NCBI GenBank assembly: GCA_002746885.1
Contig: PDRS01000006.1
Coordinates: 186,001-250,000 of the forward strand
DNA length: 64,000 nt
Direction: 5' to 3'
DNA from: Candidatus Saccharimonadota bacterium
GTDB taxonomy: Bacteria; Patescibacteriota; Saccharimonadia; Saccharimonadales; UBA4665
How positions within the stretch are numbered: the first letter of the stretch is position 1; each line of letters begins with the position of its first letter. Shown one piece after another: positions 40,852 to 50,424 of the stretch. The notes under the pieces were generated by a model. The model saw nothing but the letters and a program-made list of their open reading frames with translations, was not told the origin of the DNA and did not search any database. Both the position numbers and the translations under genes were made by a program.

Positions 40852-41947
40852 ACATATTGTTTTCGATGCGCGCGAATCCGGCACAACGACTGGTCGCTAC
40901 ATGGACAAGCTCATTGAGCACATGCACAAACTGCACCCGCAATACCAAATCACACTGCTGGCAAAACCTGGCCGCGTACAGTATCTGCAAAAGCTCGCCC
41001 CAAATTTCCCTGTACTGGAAAGCGATGTCAAAGAGTTTACGTTTGCCGAGCAAATAAAGCTTCTTCGCCAAATCAACGCGCTGAGAGCCGACCTCGTGCA
41101 TTTTCCCATCGTACAGCAACCTATTCTATACCGAGGTAAATCTGTCACAACCATGCAAGATCTTACGACGATACGGTTTCGAAACCCTGCCAAAAACCTT
41201 GCGGTGTTTTGGGTAAAACAGACAGTTTACAAATGGGTTAACCGCTACGTCGCCCGAAAGTCTATTGCCCTACTCGCCATATCTGCACATACTCAGCACG
41301 ACATTGCAACATACTGTCGCATTCCGCTTGAAAAAATTACGGTTACGCACCTTGCCGCCGACCCCATCAGCGACAACGCCGAACCTTACAAGCCCGTGGC
41401 GGGTAAGCAATTTATCGTATATGTCGGACGACCGCTGCCACATAAGAACCTTGGGCGACTACTTGACGCATTTGCGGTGTTGCAGAAAACACACCCCGAA
41501 CTCGTGCTCGTCCTGGTCGGTAAAAAGGATGCAAATTACGCGCGGCACGAGGAGCGCGTTTTGCGCGAAGGTATACAGAATGTGGTGTTTACGGACTTTA
41601 TATCCGAGGGTCAACTTCGGTGGCTGTATGAAAACTGTGCGGCATACGTGTTTCCAAGCCTGAGCGAGGGGTTTGGGTTGCCCGGGCTAGAAGCGATGGT
41701 GCACGGGGCGCCAGTGGTGAGCAGCAGTGCAACGTGCCTACCAGAGGTATACGGCGATGCCGCCGAATATTTTGACCCGCTCAGCGCGGACGATATAGCG
41801 GCAAAGATCGCAAGCGTACTCGACAACGAAACAAAACGCCGCACGTTGATCAAAAAGGGTAAAAGACAGGCCGCAAAATACTCGTGGGAACGCACCGCCC
41901 GCCAAACGCTCGCCGTCTATGAAAAAGCTTTGAAGCCAACACGCTAA
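40844..41947 (+). CDS. GT4 family glycosyltransferase
   Basis: IVYVGRPLPHKNLGRLLDAFAVL; AYVFPSLSEGFGLPGLEAMVHGAPVVSSSATCLPEV. Confidence 0.93.
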   Translation: MTKHIVFDARESGTTTGRYMDKLIEHMHKLHPQYQITLLAKPGRVQYLQKLAPNFPVLESDVKEFTFAEQIKLLRQINALRADLVHFPIVQQPILYRGKSVTTMQDLTTIRFRNPAKNLAVFWVKQTVYKWVNRYVARKSIALLAISAHTQHDIATYCRIPLEKITVTHLAADPISDNAEPYKPVAGKQFIVYVGRPLPHKNLGRLLDAFAVLQKTHPELVLVLVGKKDANYARHEERVLREGIQNVVFTDFISEGQLRWLYENCAAYVFPSLSEGFGLPGLEAMVHGAPVVSSSATCLPEVYGDAAEYFDPLSADDIAAKIASVLDNETKRRTLIKKGKRQAAKYSWERTARQTLAVYEKALKPTR

Positions 41948-42549
41948 AAGTGTTCTTTGAGGGCTAAGCCGGTGCAGCCCACTTCTACTAGGAGGATACT
42001 TTTATTGTGAATTGTAATCTTTTCGCCTCTGTCATTTTCCTTGTACCTGTAGTCAACGCTACAAGACAGATCGCCCTTGTCGTACACGCTCGTGCGGATA
42101 TAGTTTTTCGAGGTGTATTCTTGGCTGCCTGCCGTAGTGTCGAGCATATTGCTCCAGCCAAGATTTTTTTCAAGTGATTTGGCTTGTTCGACGGTATTGA
42201 TGATACTGGCTTCTTCTGCCGCACGATACGTAAGTACTGCGCCTACCGTACAGCTAAGCGGGCCTTTGCTGAATTTCTCAGATCCGTATCCGCACGCCGC
42301 ATATGTCTTTTTACTACTTGATGCGAGTTTGGCGGCTTTGTCTACAAAAGAGGCTATCTGTGCTTCCGCTTCGTTATACATTTGTTTTTCTCGGTAGATA
42401 TCTGCTTGGTGCCATAGGAATAGAATAGCTATGGCTATACATAGCATGGCTATGAGTTTTTGGAGTGATGAGAGTTTTTGCAGATTGGTTATTGTTTTTG
42501 TGATGAGTGAGGGTTTTGGCTGGCGAGGTTTAGGGTTCTTTTTGGGCAT
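41944..42549 (-). CDS. Single-pass membrane protein, tandem paralogue 1
   Basis: MPKKNPKPRQPKPSLITKTITNLQKLSSLQKLIAMLCIAIAILFLWHQ plus ectodomain. Confidence 0.75.
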   Translation of the reverse strand: MPKKNPKPRQPKPSLITKTITNLQKLSSLQKLIAMLCIAIAILFLWHQADIYREKQMYNEAEAQIASFVDKAAKLASSSKKTYAACGYGSEKFSKGPLSCTVGAVLTYRAAEEASIINTVEQAKSLEKNLGWSNMLDTTAGSQEYTSKNYIRTSVYDKGDLSCSVDYRYKENDRGEKITIHNKSILLVEVGCTGLALKEHF

Positions 42550-42565
42550 GGGGTTATTGTAGCAG
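42390..42565. repeat. Direct repeat copy 1 (176 bp) covering promoter and N-terminal codons
   Basis: Same sequence as 43022-43197 with about four mismatches by my count (offset 632). Confidence 0.9.
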
Positions 42566-42584
42566 GGTTTGGTTGAGAAGTTGG

Positions 42585-43181
42585 CTATTTGTAGTGTTCT
42601 TTGAGGGCTGAGCCGGTGCAGCCAGCCTCGACGACTAAGATATTTGGGTCGTATACTTCGCCGTAAGGATCGCTTGACTTATAGTCATACGAAACACTGC
42701 ATGTTAGGGCTTGGTAGTTATAGACCACTATTTTGATGACGGCTGGCGTATCTTTGTTTTGGTCTGTGTTGTCATATGCAAAAACCCAGTCCGACGGCCT
42801 ATGTATTGCTTCGAGCCGCGCAATGGTGTTACCCACTTCTTCCTCTGTCATAGGCTTGTATTCGAGATTGCTTCTTACCGCGCAGCTCAAAAACCCGTCA
42901 TCAAACTTGGCTGAACTGCGAGAACAGTACTTGCGTACTTCCTTTGTGCTCGGTGCGAGTTTGGCGGCTTTGTCTATGAAGGCGGTGATTTGTTTCTCTG
43001 CCTGTTTGTATGTGTTGTGCTCTCGGTAGATGTTTGCTTGGTGCCATAGGAATAGAATAGCTATGGCTATACATAGCATGGCTATGAGTTTTTGGAGTGA
43101 TGAGAGTTTTTGCAGATTGGTTGTTGTTTTTGTGATGAGTGAGGGTTTTGACTGGCGAGGTTTAGGGTTCTTTTTGGGCAT
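42585..43181 (-). CDS. Single-pass membrane protein, tandem paralogue 2
   Basis: Near-identical N-terminus to the neighbour at 41944-42549, diverged ectodomain. Confidence 0.75.
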   Translation of the reverse strand: MPKKNPKPRQSKPSLITKTTTNLQKLSSLQKLIAMLCIAIAILFLWHQANIYREHNTYKQAEKQITAFIDKAAKLAPSTKEVRKYCSRSSAKFDDGFLSCAVRSNLEYKPMTEEEVGNTIARLEAIHRPSDWVFAYDNTDQNKDTPAVIKIVVYNYQALTCSVSYDYKSSDPYGEVYDPNILVVEAGCTGSALKEHYK

Positions 43182-43197
43182 GGGGTTATTGTAGCAG
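43022..43197. repeat. Direct repeat copy 2 (176 bp)
   Basis: See copy at 42390-42565. Confidence 0.9.
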
Positions 43198-46173
43198 ATG
43201 GCGGACTTTTCGGTATACCAGCGGTACTAGCACCAAAACAACTGGCCCTGCAAAGTATGCGAGTTTGCTGTGTGCGCCACCTCCCGTTTCGCTGCGCTCA
43301 AAACCATTACCGAAAAGCGTCGATGTGCGAGCCTCGCTGTTCTTGGGCGTTTTTGGTTGCGTAAAAATACCGCCGTTTATTCCTGCGCCACCCTCTGCCG
43401 CAATGGCCGCCAAAAAGTCTGGGCGAGCACTGCGCGCCAGCGCACCAGTGTTCCGCGCGTTTTCTGCGGTTTTTATGCTGGTCCCAGCTTTTTTCTTGTT
43501 TTGCGCCGCAGCGTTTTCTTCTTGGCTTTCGTTTTCGCTCGGCACATACGGGACGGCGAGGTCTTGGCTGCCGTATTCGCCCCCGCCATCGCCCTCTGTC
43601 TCATCAAACGAAGCGGGTGCTTTGACGTGCCCTGGCTGCGTTTCGTCTATCAGCTCGTCTCGTAGCTCGCCGTCACATGCATCGTCGATACCGTCGCTAT
43701 CTTCGTCAATGCCGCTTGGGTCAACGAACAAACACGCCTCTTGATCGTTTTTTATACCATCGCCGTCAAAATCATCGGCATTTTCTGCCACAAAAACCAC
43801 TTGGCGCAAATCGATTGGCGCACCAGCGGCAGATGTGGTGTATATGTCGAGCGTATGAAATCCTGTCGGTGTACTTTCTGGTATCGCAAAGGTCGCAGGC
43901 ACGTTTTCGTCGTATACGCCTTCAAGTAAGGTTATCGGCTCCGACCGCAGGGTAATTTTCATAGTGGCACCGTGACGCACAGTGCCTTTCGGCAAGTTCG
44001 TTTGGTAGGTGCCGCCCCTTTTGAACAGTGTTGCGCCGCTGTCGGTCCATTTGATTACTCCGCGGGGCCTGAGCTGCTCTGGTGCATGATCAACGTTTTT
44101 CAGTAGCGCACTTGTATAGTCAAGATCTGGTTTGTTGTTTGGAATCGGCGTCGGCATAAGTTCCGTGAGATTGGTTGTGTTCGCAAGTATTCGGCGCGCA
44201 ATTAGCCGGTGTCCTAGTAGCGTAGGGTGGTAACTCTCGTTCCCTATGCCAACATTTACCGCGTATGTCTTCCCGCCTCCGGAGATTTGTATTGGCATGG
44301 TTAGCTTGTCATTGCCGTTGGTTAGACCGTTTACGCCGGCTGTGTTTTTGCTGGCCTCGCAAAGTCGATGGCCGTTGAGCGCAGCTTCGGTGTCGACATA
44401 GTATACCCCAGCTTCGGCAGTAGCCCGCTTAATAATGCTGTTGAAGTAGGTGATAAGCCTAGACGCAAACCGTACTTCGGCCGCATTGAAGCGTACATTT
44501 ACCCCGCAGTTTCCACCTTCTTTAAATATTTGCGGGTAGCCAACCACATACACCCGCGCACCACCGCTCTCTGCAAGTACGTCCTTATATGTTGCGACGA
44601 GGCGATCATACTGTCCGAGTATTTGCTCCATTACCTGTACGCGATCTTCGTAGTACTGGTAACAGGTCCCAACTATGCCGCCCGTAATACACGATGTCAG
44701 TATTTTTGCAAACCCAATGTCGTTGCCACCTATAGAGAGAAGGATGGTGCGGGGTTTGTATTTACGGGCAAAAATAGTTTGCTGCGCATAGCCGGGAGAG
44801 AATGAATCTATTACTTTGTTTTTGCCCCTTTTATTCCATTCTTTTTTATTCCCGACTTGCCCTTCGTAATCGTCCTCTCTCACAACCTCCCCCCTTGGGT
44901 CGCCTGCCGCTATACTCACGTCAAACAGCTTCGCGCCAGAGCAGGCGACAGAGCGGCCATGATGAAACTCTTTTGCGTTTATCCGAAATGGGTATGAATA
45001 CCATGAGAGATGGCATTTATTTTGCCTGGTATCGGTGCCAGTAAAGTACGTACCTGGCACACCCTCTCCAGAAATATACGAGTCGCCCATACCGAGTACA
45101 CCGACATACTCACGAGCGGTTTGTTTCGGCATGGTTACTTGGTAGCGAGCCACCTTAAACGAGGCTGGGCCAGTTCTGTCATATACCGTGTCGAAAGTCA
45201 TGACGTTATTTTTCACAAACCGAACGCGGCGAGGATATTCAGCCGTCGGCAATACATCGCGCAGGCCGCGCGTGTTGCCGGTGCGATACTCGCCGCTCCA
45301 AAGATCTTTGTATTCGCAGCCATTGTGCGCGGTCGGCTCGGTTTGGTTTGCGTGCTGATTGGGGCAAGTAAACACATCGTAGACGCGTAGCGCAGGACGA
45401 GTCGTACCATTGCTCGGTACCGAGAGTGTTACGGCGACGAACCGACCATTTTCGCTAATCGCGAGATTATTTTTCCCTCGGTATGCATTGGCGCTGGACT
45501 GGTACGAACCTGTATGCCAGGCGATGAGTTTTCCCCGCTTGTTTTCAAGATCATAGCGATATATCCCCTTACCGCTTACGATCGCTGCCATCCATTTACC
45601 GTTAGTTGCATAAGCTATATCTGTGCCCCTAAAATGCAGCGCCTCGCCATTGGGTGCTCGCAAAACAGTATTTGGCTGCTCGTGATGATACTGGTACTTT
45701 TTCGCAGGCGGCAGACCATAGTACGACACAAGTCGTAGCTGTGAGGCGCTGTATGTGCCGATCCTCAACAGATTTGCACCATCTATCCATGATCTCGGAT
45801 ACGTAGCCGTAATGAGCATATTGGGATGCCCTGGAATACTTGGCAACACATTGCCGCCATAGAACGGGTCATATGCATGCGTTCCGCTCGGACCATTCAG
45901 CAAAATGCTGTTTGCCATCAAGCCAAGCGGTGTTACATACTCACACGTATCTATAGGCATGGTGCTCGCACCGTTAGGCAGCTGAATGGGAATGCAGTCT
46001 TGACTCAGACTGAACGGCCCCTGGTTGTCTGGCAAGTCAGAAACTTTTTCGACCCTTGGTTCGACAGAACTTAGCCACATTGGCACTGGCGTACGAGACG
46101 CCCACGCCACTCCCCCGCCCGCCATAAGCGTAACGAGACAAAACACGGCCGACCACTGCTTTTTTAGTCGCAT
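43186..46173 (-). CDS. Surface-anchored SGNH/GDSL hydrolase with N-terminal WD-like region and C-terminal calcium-binding (TSP3-like) repeats
   Basis: GMGDSYISGEG; ILLSIGGNDIGFA; SYHPTLLGHRLIA; DFDGDGIKNDQEACLFVDPSGIDEDSDGIDDACDG; C-terminal TM and basic tail. Confidence 0.85.
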   Translation of the reverse strand: MRLKKQWSAVFCLVTLMAGGGVAWASRTPVPMWLSSVEPRVEKVSDLPDNQGPFSLSQDCIPIQLPNGASTMPIDTCEYVTPLGLMANSILLNGPSGTHAYDPFYGGNVLPSIPGHPNMLITATYPRSWIDGANLLRIGTYSASQLRLVSYYGLPPAKKYQYHHEQPNTVLRAPNGEALHFRGTDIAYATNGKWMAAIVSGKGIYRYDLENKRGKLIAWHTGSYQSSANAYRGKNNLAISENGRFVAVTLSVPSNGTTRPALRVYDVFTCPNQHANQTEPTAHNGCEYKDLWSGEYRTGNTRGLRDVLPTAEYPRRVRFVKNNVMTFDTVYDRTGPASFKVARYQVTMPKQTAREYVGVLGMGDSYISGEGVPGTYFTGTDTRQNKCHLSWYSYPFRINAKEFHHGRSVACSGAKLFDVSIAAGDPRGEVVREDDYEGQVGNKKEWNKRGKNKVIDSFSPGYAQQTIFARKYKPRTILLSIGGNDIGFAKILTSCITGGIVGTCYQYYEDRVQVMEQILGQYDRLVATYKDVLAESGGARVYVVGYPQIFKEGGNCGVNVRFNAAEVRFASRLITYFNSIIKRATAEAGVYYVDTEAALNGHRLCEASKNTAGVNGLTNGNDKLTMPIQISGGGKTYAVNVGIGNESYHPTLLGHRLIARRILANTTNLTELMPTPIPNNKPDLDYTSALLKNVDHAPEQLRPRGVIKWTDSGATLFKRGGTYQTNLPKGTVRHGATMKITLRSEPITLLEGVYDENVPATFAIPESTPTGFHTLDIYTTSAAGAPIDLRQVVFVAENADDFDGDGIKNDQEACLFVDPSGIDEDSDGIDDACDGELRDELIDETQPGHVKAPASFDETEGDGGGEYGSQDLAVPYVPSENESQEENAAAQNKKKAGTSIKTAENARNTGALARSARPDFLAAIAAEGGAGINGGIFTQPKTPKNSEARTSTLFGNGFERSETGGGAHSKLAYFAGPVVLVLVPLVYRKVRHLLQ

Positions 46174-46248
46174 AAAACACCTTTTTCTACGCTAACTATA
46201 ACGTGTTTTTAGTTTATGTACAACTAAGTTATGTGGTTTGTGCTTTTG

Positions 46249-46719
46249 CTACTCGGCGGCGGGCCTAAGGACAATGTGGCGTTCGCGGCCTTCGCCTTCA
46301 GAGTCACTGACGAGCCCCGCTTCTGAGGCTACGCGGTGTATCGTACGGCGATCGGCAGCATTCATCGGTTTTACACTATACGCTTCGCCCGTTTCTTTAA
46401 CCTTCTTTATCCATGCTTCGGCAGTTTTGGCCAAACGCTCAGCACGATGATGTTTGTAGTCAGCTACATCTACATTTACGCGCACGACGCTAAAGTTCTG
46501 GTTTTTCAGCGCGTTACTCACAATAAACTGTATGGAGCGCATGGTTTCGCCGCGCTGACCAATGAGAAAACCGTTTAGGTGCGTCGAGGGTATGTTAAGC
46601 TCTATAACCTCATTGTCTTCGGTGCTGGCGTACACATCTGTATTGAGCCCAAAAAAGGACAACAGGTCTTCGACGTACTTTTTGGCGTACCGAATCGCTG
46701 CTTCGACATCTTCGTTCAT
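46249..46719 (-). CDS. jag: Jag/KhpB RNA-binding protein (KH-R3H)
   Basis: NGFLIGQRGETMRSIQFIVSNAL KH motif; AERLAKTAEAWIKKV; MNAADRRTIHRVA R3H. Confidence 0.9.
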   Translation of the reverse strand: MNEDVEAAIRYAKKYVEDLLSFFGLNTDVYASTEDNEVIELNIPSTHLNGFLIGQRGETMRSIQFIVSNALKNQNFSVVRVNVDVADYKHHRAERLAKTAEAWIKKVKETGEAYSVKPMNAADRRTIHRVASEAGLVSDSEGEGRERHIVLRPAAE

Positions 46720-46724
46720 GGTGG

Positions 46725-47705
46725 TTACCTCCGTTTTTTCTTAGTTTTTTTGGAGGGTTTGGCGGTTTTTTGTTTTGGCGTTTTTTTGGCTGGCTTTTTG
46801 GCTGGCCTGGAAACAACTTCTGCTTCGGGGGTAGATGAGTAAGATATTTTGCTACCGCGGTCGGTTTTGAGCGGTTTGTCGGACTCGGCTGCTTCGACGA
46901 GCTGTTCGGCGTCATCCCGCAGCGCTCTTTTTTGCTGCAAGTACGCAACAACGCCGCCAGTAAACCAGTAGAGGCTCAAAGCGGCGGCAAGATGCACCGT
47001 AAAGAAAAACACCATAAAAGGAATGATGTACTGCATGCTGCGGCTCACTGCTGCACTCACTTCGGTCTGGTCGGCCGGCTTCCCTGCGCCGGCAGCTTTC
47101 AGTATGTGGCGAAGCTTGCGGGCGTCCTTTTCAGTGGGCATTAGCTGGCGACTCGTCAAAAACTGAATACCCGCGCTGAGCGTTACCAGCAGAAGCGCAG
47201 GAAAGTACACGCTGCCAGTTCCGATAGCCGTACGAGACAGGTCAATCAGTCCAAACAAAGAGTTATCAAACGCTTTGATGTTTTCGGACAAGTGCTGTAG
47301 CCACGGAAGCTGCTGGAGCGGCCCGTAGGCAAACTGCACGATTTGGTTTGGGTCTTTTATAACCTTTACAAGCCCTATGTACAGACCGATGAGCACCACC
47401 ATCTGCACGATAAGCGTCGGAAACATGCCGAAGGGATTGACGCCGCGCTCTTTGTAAAGCTCCATCATCATCTGGGCTTCGCGCTGACGATCGCCTTTCG
47501 CTTCTTTTTTGATACGTTTCAGTTCTGGCTGGAGCGCACGGGTTATTTTGGTTTGGCGCAGCTGTTTTTTGACCAGCGGCCACATAAACAGACGAATCAC
47601 AATCGTGAAGATGATGATAGCTAGGCCAAAGTTATGGCCTGGCACGAGCGCATAAATGAGCACGAGCAAATTGAAGATGGGTTGAACGACAAAATCTGTA
47701 AACAT
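46725..47705 (-). CDS. yidC: Membrane protein insertase YidC
   Basis: HNFGLAIIIFTIVIRLFMWPLVKKQLRQTKITRALQPELKRIKKEAKGDRQ; five-TM core; lysine-rich tail. Confidence 0.93.
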   Translation of the reverse strand: MFTDFVVQPIFNLLVLIYALVPGHNFGLAIIIFTIVIRLFMWPLVKKQLRQTKITRALQPELKRIKKEAKGDRQREAQMMMELYKERGVNPFGMFPTLIVQMVVLIGLYIGLVKVIKDPNQIVQFAYGPLQQLPWLQHLSENIKAFDNSLFGLIDLSRTAIGTGSVYFPALLLVTLSAGIQFLTSRQLMPTEKDARKLRHILKAAGAGKPADQTEVSAAVSRSMQYIIPFMVFFFTVHLAAALSLYWFTGGVVAYLQQKRALRDDAEQLVEAAESDKPLKTDRGSKISYSSTPEAEVVSRPAKKPAKKTPKQKTAKPSKKTKKKRR

Positions 47706-47826
47706 ATATTCCTCTTTTCTTCTACTATACCACGTGCCGTGCTCAGTATGCCACTATATTACAAAACAACTTGTGTAATACACACACGCTGTTGTAATAG
47801 TTAAATATTTTGCCCGAAACGGCTGG

Positions 47827-48165
47827 TTAGTTTTGTGTTTTGGCAAATAGGTGGGCGATGTGACGGCGGAGTTCCTTAGCAGGTAGCGCGACTAAAGAGG
47901 CGTCAAAAACCGTTACTATCACCTGGACGCCGTCTAGTTGGGCGGCGTAGTCCGCGCGGAGTATCTCGTAGATACGCCGACGAATGCGATTTCGCACCAC
48001 AGCAGATTTATGAACCTTGCGGCTCACAACAACGGCGGCGCGAAACGGTTGTTTTGGCGTCGTTAGGTATCGCACGCTTAGCATTCTGCCGCGCCGCGAT
48101 TGACCCGCTCGGTAGACGCGCTGAATAGAGCGGCGACCCTGAAACCGATGCTTTTTTGCGAGCAT
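47827..48165 (-). CDS. rnpA: Ribonuclease P protein component
   Basis: VSRKVHKSAVVRNRIRRRIYEILR RNR motif; next to rpmH. Confidence 0.9.
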   Translation of the reverse strand: MLAKKHRFQGRRSIQRVYRAGQSRRGRMLSVRYLTTPKQPFRAAVVVSRKVHKSAVVRNRIRRRIYEILRADYAAQLDGVQVIVTVFDASLVALPAKELRRHIAHLFAKTQN

Positions 48166-48189
48166 AGCTTTCTCCTCCGCCCGCCTAGA

Positions 48190-48327
48190 CTACGCGCTCA
48201 GGCGAGTGCGGCCTTTGTTGCGGCGGCGTTGCAGAACATTTCGCCCAGCCTTCGTCGCCATGCGCTTAAAAAAGCCGTGTTCTTTCGCGCGCTGGCGTTT
48301 TTTTGGCTGGTAGGTTCGTTTTGGCAT
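48190..48327 (-). CDS. rpmH: 50S ribosomal protein L34 (missing from the ORF track)
   Basis: Minus-strand translation [45 protein letters not shown]. Confidence 0.97.
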   Translation of the reverse strand: MPKRTYQPKKRQRAKEHGFFKRMATKAGRNVLQRRRNKGRTRLSA

Positions 48328-48539
48328 CTCTTGTTCCTTTAGTGATTAGTTACTAGCTGTTGGGCTTGCCGAAAATAGCGCTATTCCCTGCTCTGGCGCA
48401 ACTGCGACATGTTTTTGGTTCAATGCGCGCATTTCGCCGTGGGTCACTCTTGTCGGCGTGATTCCTATCGGTTGTATAGTATACCACGCCTCGCCGAGAG
48501 CGCTGGTTTTTTTCGGGAAAAATTTGCTATTCGCTTTAT

Positions 48540-48700
48540 AGTATAGCAAAGTTATCCCCCTTTTCCCAGTGTTTTCCACATTTTCTAAGGTGTTAGAAAC
48601 GCCTGTGGAAAACTATACCCCTTTTCGGCTCATTTTTGATGTCATGAAATAGTTGTAGAAAAAGCTGTGGAAAACTATGTCTGTTTTCGACTATAGTTAG
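48540..48700. other. Candidate oriC segment with DnaA-box-like repeats
   Basis: GTTTTCCACA 48571-48580, TGTGGAAAAC 48604-48613, TGTGGAAAAC 48666-48675, between rpmH and dnaA; further TGTGGAAAA sites at 50176 and 50408. Confidence 0.7.
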
Positions 48701-50142
48701 TGGTGATAGCGAACTCAGATAACGTTCGCAGCGAAGTGGAGAGTACCGTGCATACCGTCAACTATGATCAGTTGTGGCGAACCGTCCAGGGGGAGGTAGA
48801 GATTTCGCTTTCTCGCGGAAACTACATAACCTGGTTTAAAAACACGCGGCTTATTCAGGTTGATAAAGAGTCGGCCACGCTCGGCGTGCAAAATGTTTTT
48901 GTTAAACAGCAGTTCGAGGGTAAATATCGCGACATGGTGCTCCAGACACTCGCAAAAAACGGCGTGCACGTTTCGCGTTTGAATGTCAAAATTCAGCCAG
49001 TGACAAAAACTCGCGAAAGCGACGACGAACTCATCACCAACGCAGTGAATAGCGCGAAGACCGCGGCAAACTCAACCAGCACGCAACCTTCCGCGCGGCA
49101 AAGGAGCGGCCTAGCGCACGCCTATCGCCAAGGAGTGAACGAAAAATATCGTTTCGAAAACTTTATCGTCGGCTCTGGCAACGAACTGGCGTATGCTGCC
49201 TGCCAAGCCGTTGCGGCTGATTTGGGTAACAAATACAACCCGCTGTTTCTGTACGGCGGCGTTGGTATCGGCAAAACCCATCTTATACAAGCAGTGGGCA
49301 ACGAGATTTTAGCCAATCGACCAGGTTCGCATGTGGTGTATGTTTCGAGTGAACAATTTGTGCAGGAGTTTGTAGACGCCCTTCGTTTCAAAAAAAACAC
49401 CGACTTTGCCGACTACTACCGAGGTGCTGATGTTCTCATCGTAGACGATGTGCAGTTTTTGGCCGGCAAAGAAAAAATTCAGGAAGAATTTTTTCACACT
49501 TTTAATGCCCTTCACCAAGCGAACAAACAAATCATTATAAGCAGCGACAAACCACCGAAAGATATTCCTACACTCGAAGAGCGTCTACGTAGCCGTTTTG
49601 TGTGGGGAATGAGTATAGATATGCAAAACCCAGACTTTGAAACTCGCTGCGCCATCATTCAGTCAAAGGCGGAGGAAAAGAATATTTCCCTTCCGCATGA
49701 TGTTGTTGAATATCTCTCTACCCAGTTTCAGACCAATATACGAGAACTTGAGGGCGCGCTCAACCAGGTGCTCGCGTTTTGCGAAATGCGCGGTCTTGCA
49801 CCAAACCTGGCGATTGTGAGCGGGCTTTTAGGTTCGGGTCGAGGCCGCCCAAAACACCTTAGTGCGCGGCAGATCATTGAGCGCTGCGCAAAGTACTACC
49901 AAGTTGCTGTCGAGGATATGCTCGGACCGAAACGAGATAAAGACATTGTCACACCAAGGCAGATTGCCATGTATCTACTGAGGAGCGAGTTACACCTGAG
50001 TTTTCCAAAAATCGCCCAAGAGCTTGGCCGCAAAGACCACACCACCGCGATTCATTCTGTTGAAAAAATAGAAAAAGAAACTGATCTCAACCCAGCTATA
50101 CGAACCGCCCTTGCGGACATTAAGGAGCGATTATATGCGTAG
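48700..50142 (+). CDS. dnaA: Chromosomal replication initiator DnaA (GTG start, 48700 or 48703)
   Basis: NPLFLYGGVGIGKTHLIQAVGNEI; DVLIVDDVQFLAGKEKIQEEFFHTFNAL; domain IV GRKDHTTAIHSVEKI. Confidence 0.97.
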   Translation: MVIANSDNVRSEVESTVHTVNYDQLWRTVQGEVEISLSRGNYITWFKNTRLIQVDKESATLGVQNVFVKQQFEGKYRDMVLQTLAKNGVHVSRLNVKIQPVTKTRESDDELITNAVNSAKTAANSTSTQPSARQRSGLAHAYRQGVNEKYRFENFIVGSGNELAYAACQAVAADLGNKYNPLFLYGGVGIGKTHLIQAVGNEILANRPGSHVVYVSSEQFVQEFVDALRFKKNTDFADYYRGADVLIVDDVQFLAGKEKIQEEFFHTFNALHQANKQIIISSDKPPKDIPTLEERLRSRFVWGMSIDMQNPDFETRCAIIQSKAEEKNISLPHDVVEYLSTQFQTNIRELEGALNQVLAFCEMRGLAPNLAIVSGLLGSGRGRPKHLSARQIIERCAKYYQVAVEDMLGPKRDKDIVTPRQIAMYLLRSELHLSFPKIAQELGRKDHTTAIHSVEKIEKETDLNPAIRTALADIKERLYA

Positions 50143-50424
50143 CTTCTGGGTTTTGTGGAGGGTGTGGGGGTGTTTTGTGGAAAAAACCTGTGTTTTTGGT
50201 CGGTTTTTCCATAAAACAACTGCGCGGTGTTTTTTGCCTGTGGGAACGTTCGTGTCTTTTCCCCGCGTTTTCTCACAGTCTATCCGTGGTTTTCTCCACA
50301 TAGCTCATAGTAATTTCACCACTGTTTTAGGGTATTTTTCCACTTTTTCCCCAGGCCTAATAATAAGAATAGTTTTGTATAAAAAATATAGTTTATATAG
50401 TAGAGCGTGTGGAAAGGATGGTAT

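Noticed and set aside
43265-43955. Several plus-strand ORFs antisense to the GDSL protein gene
   Set aside because: Shadow ORFs in a GC-rich coding region; no domains or initiation signals.
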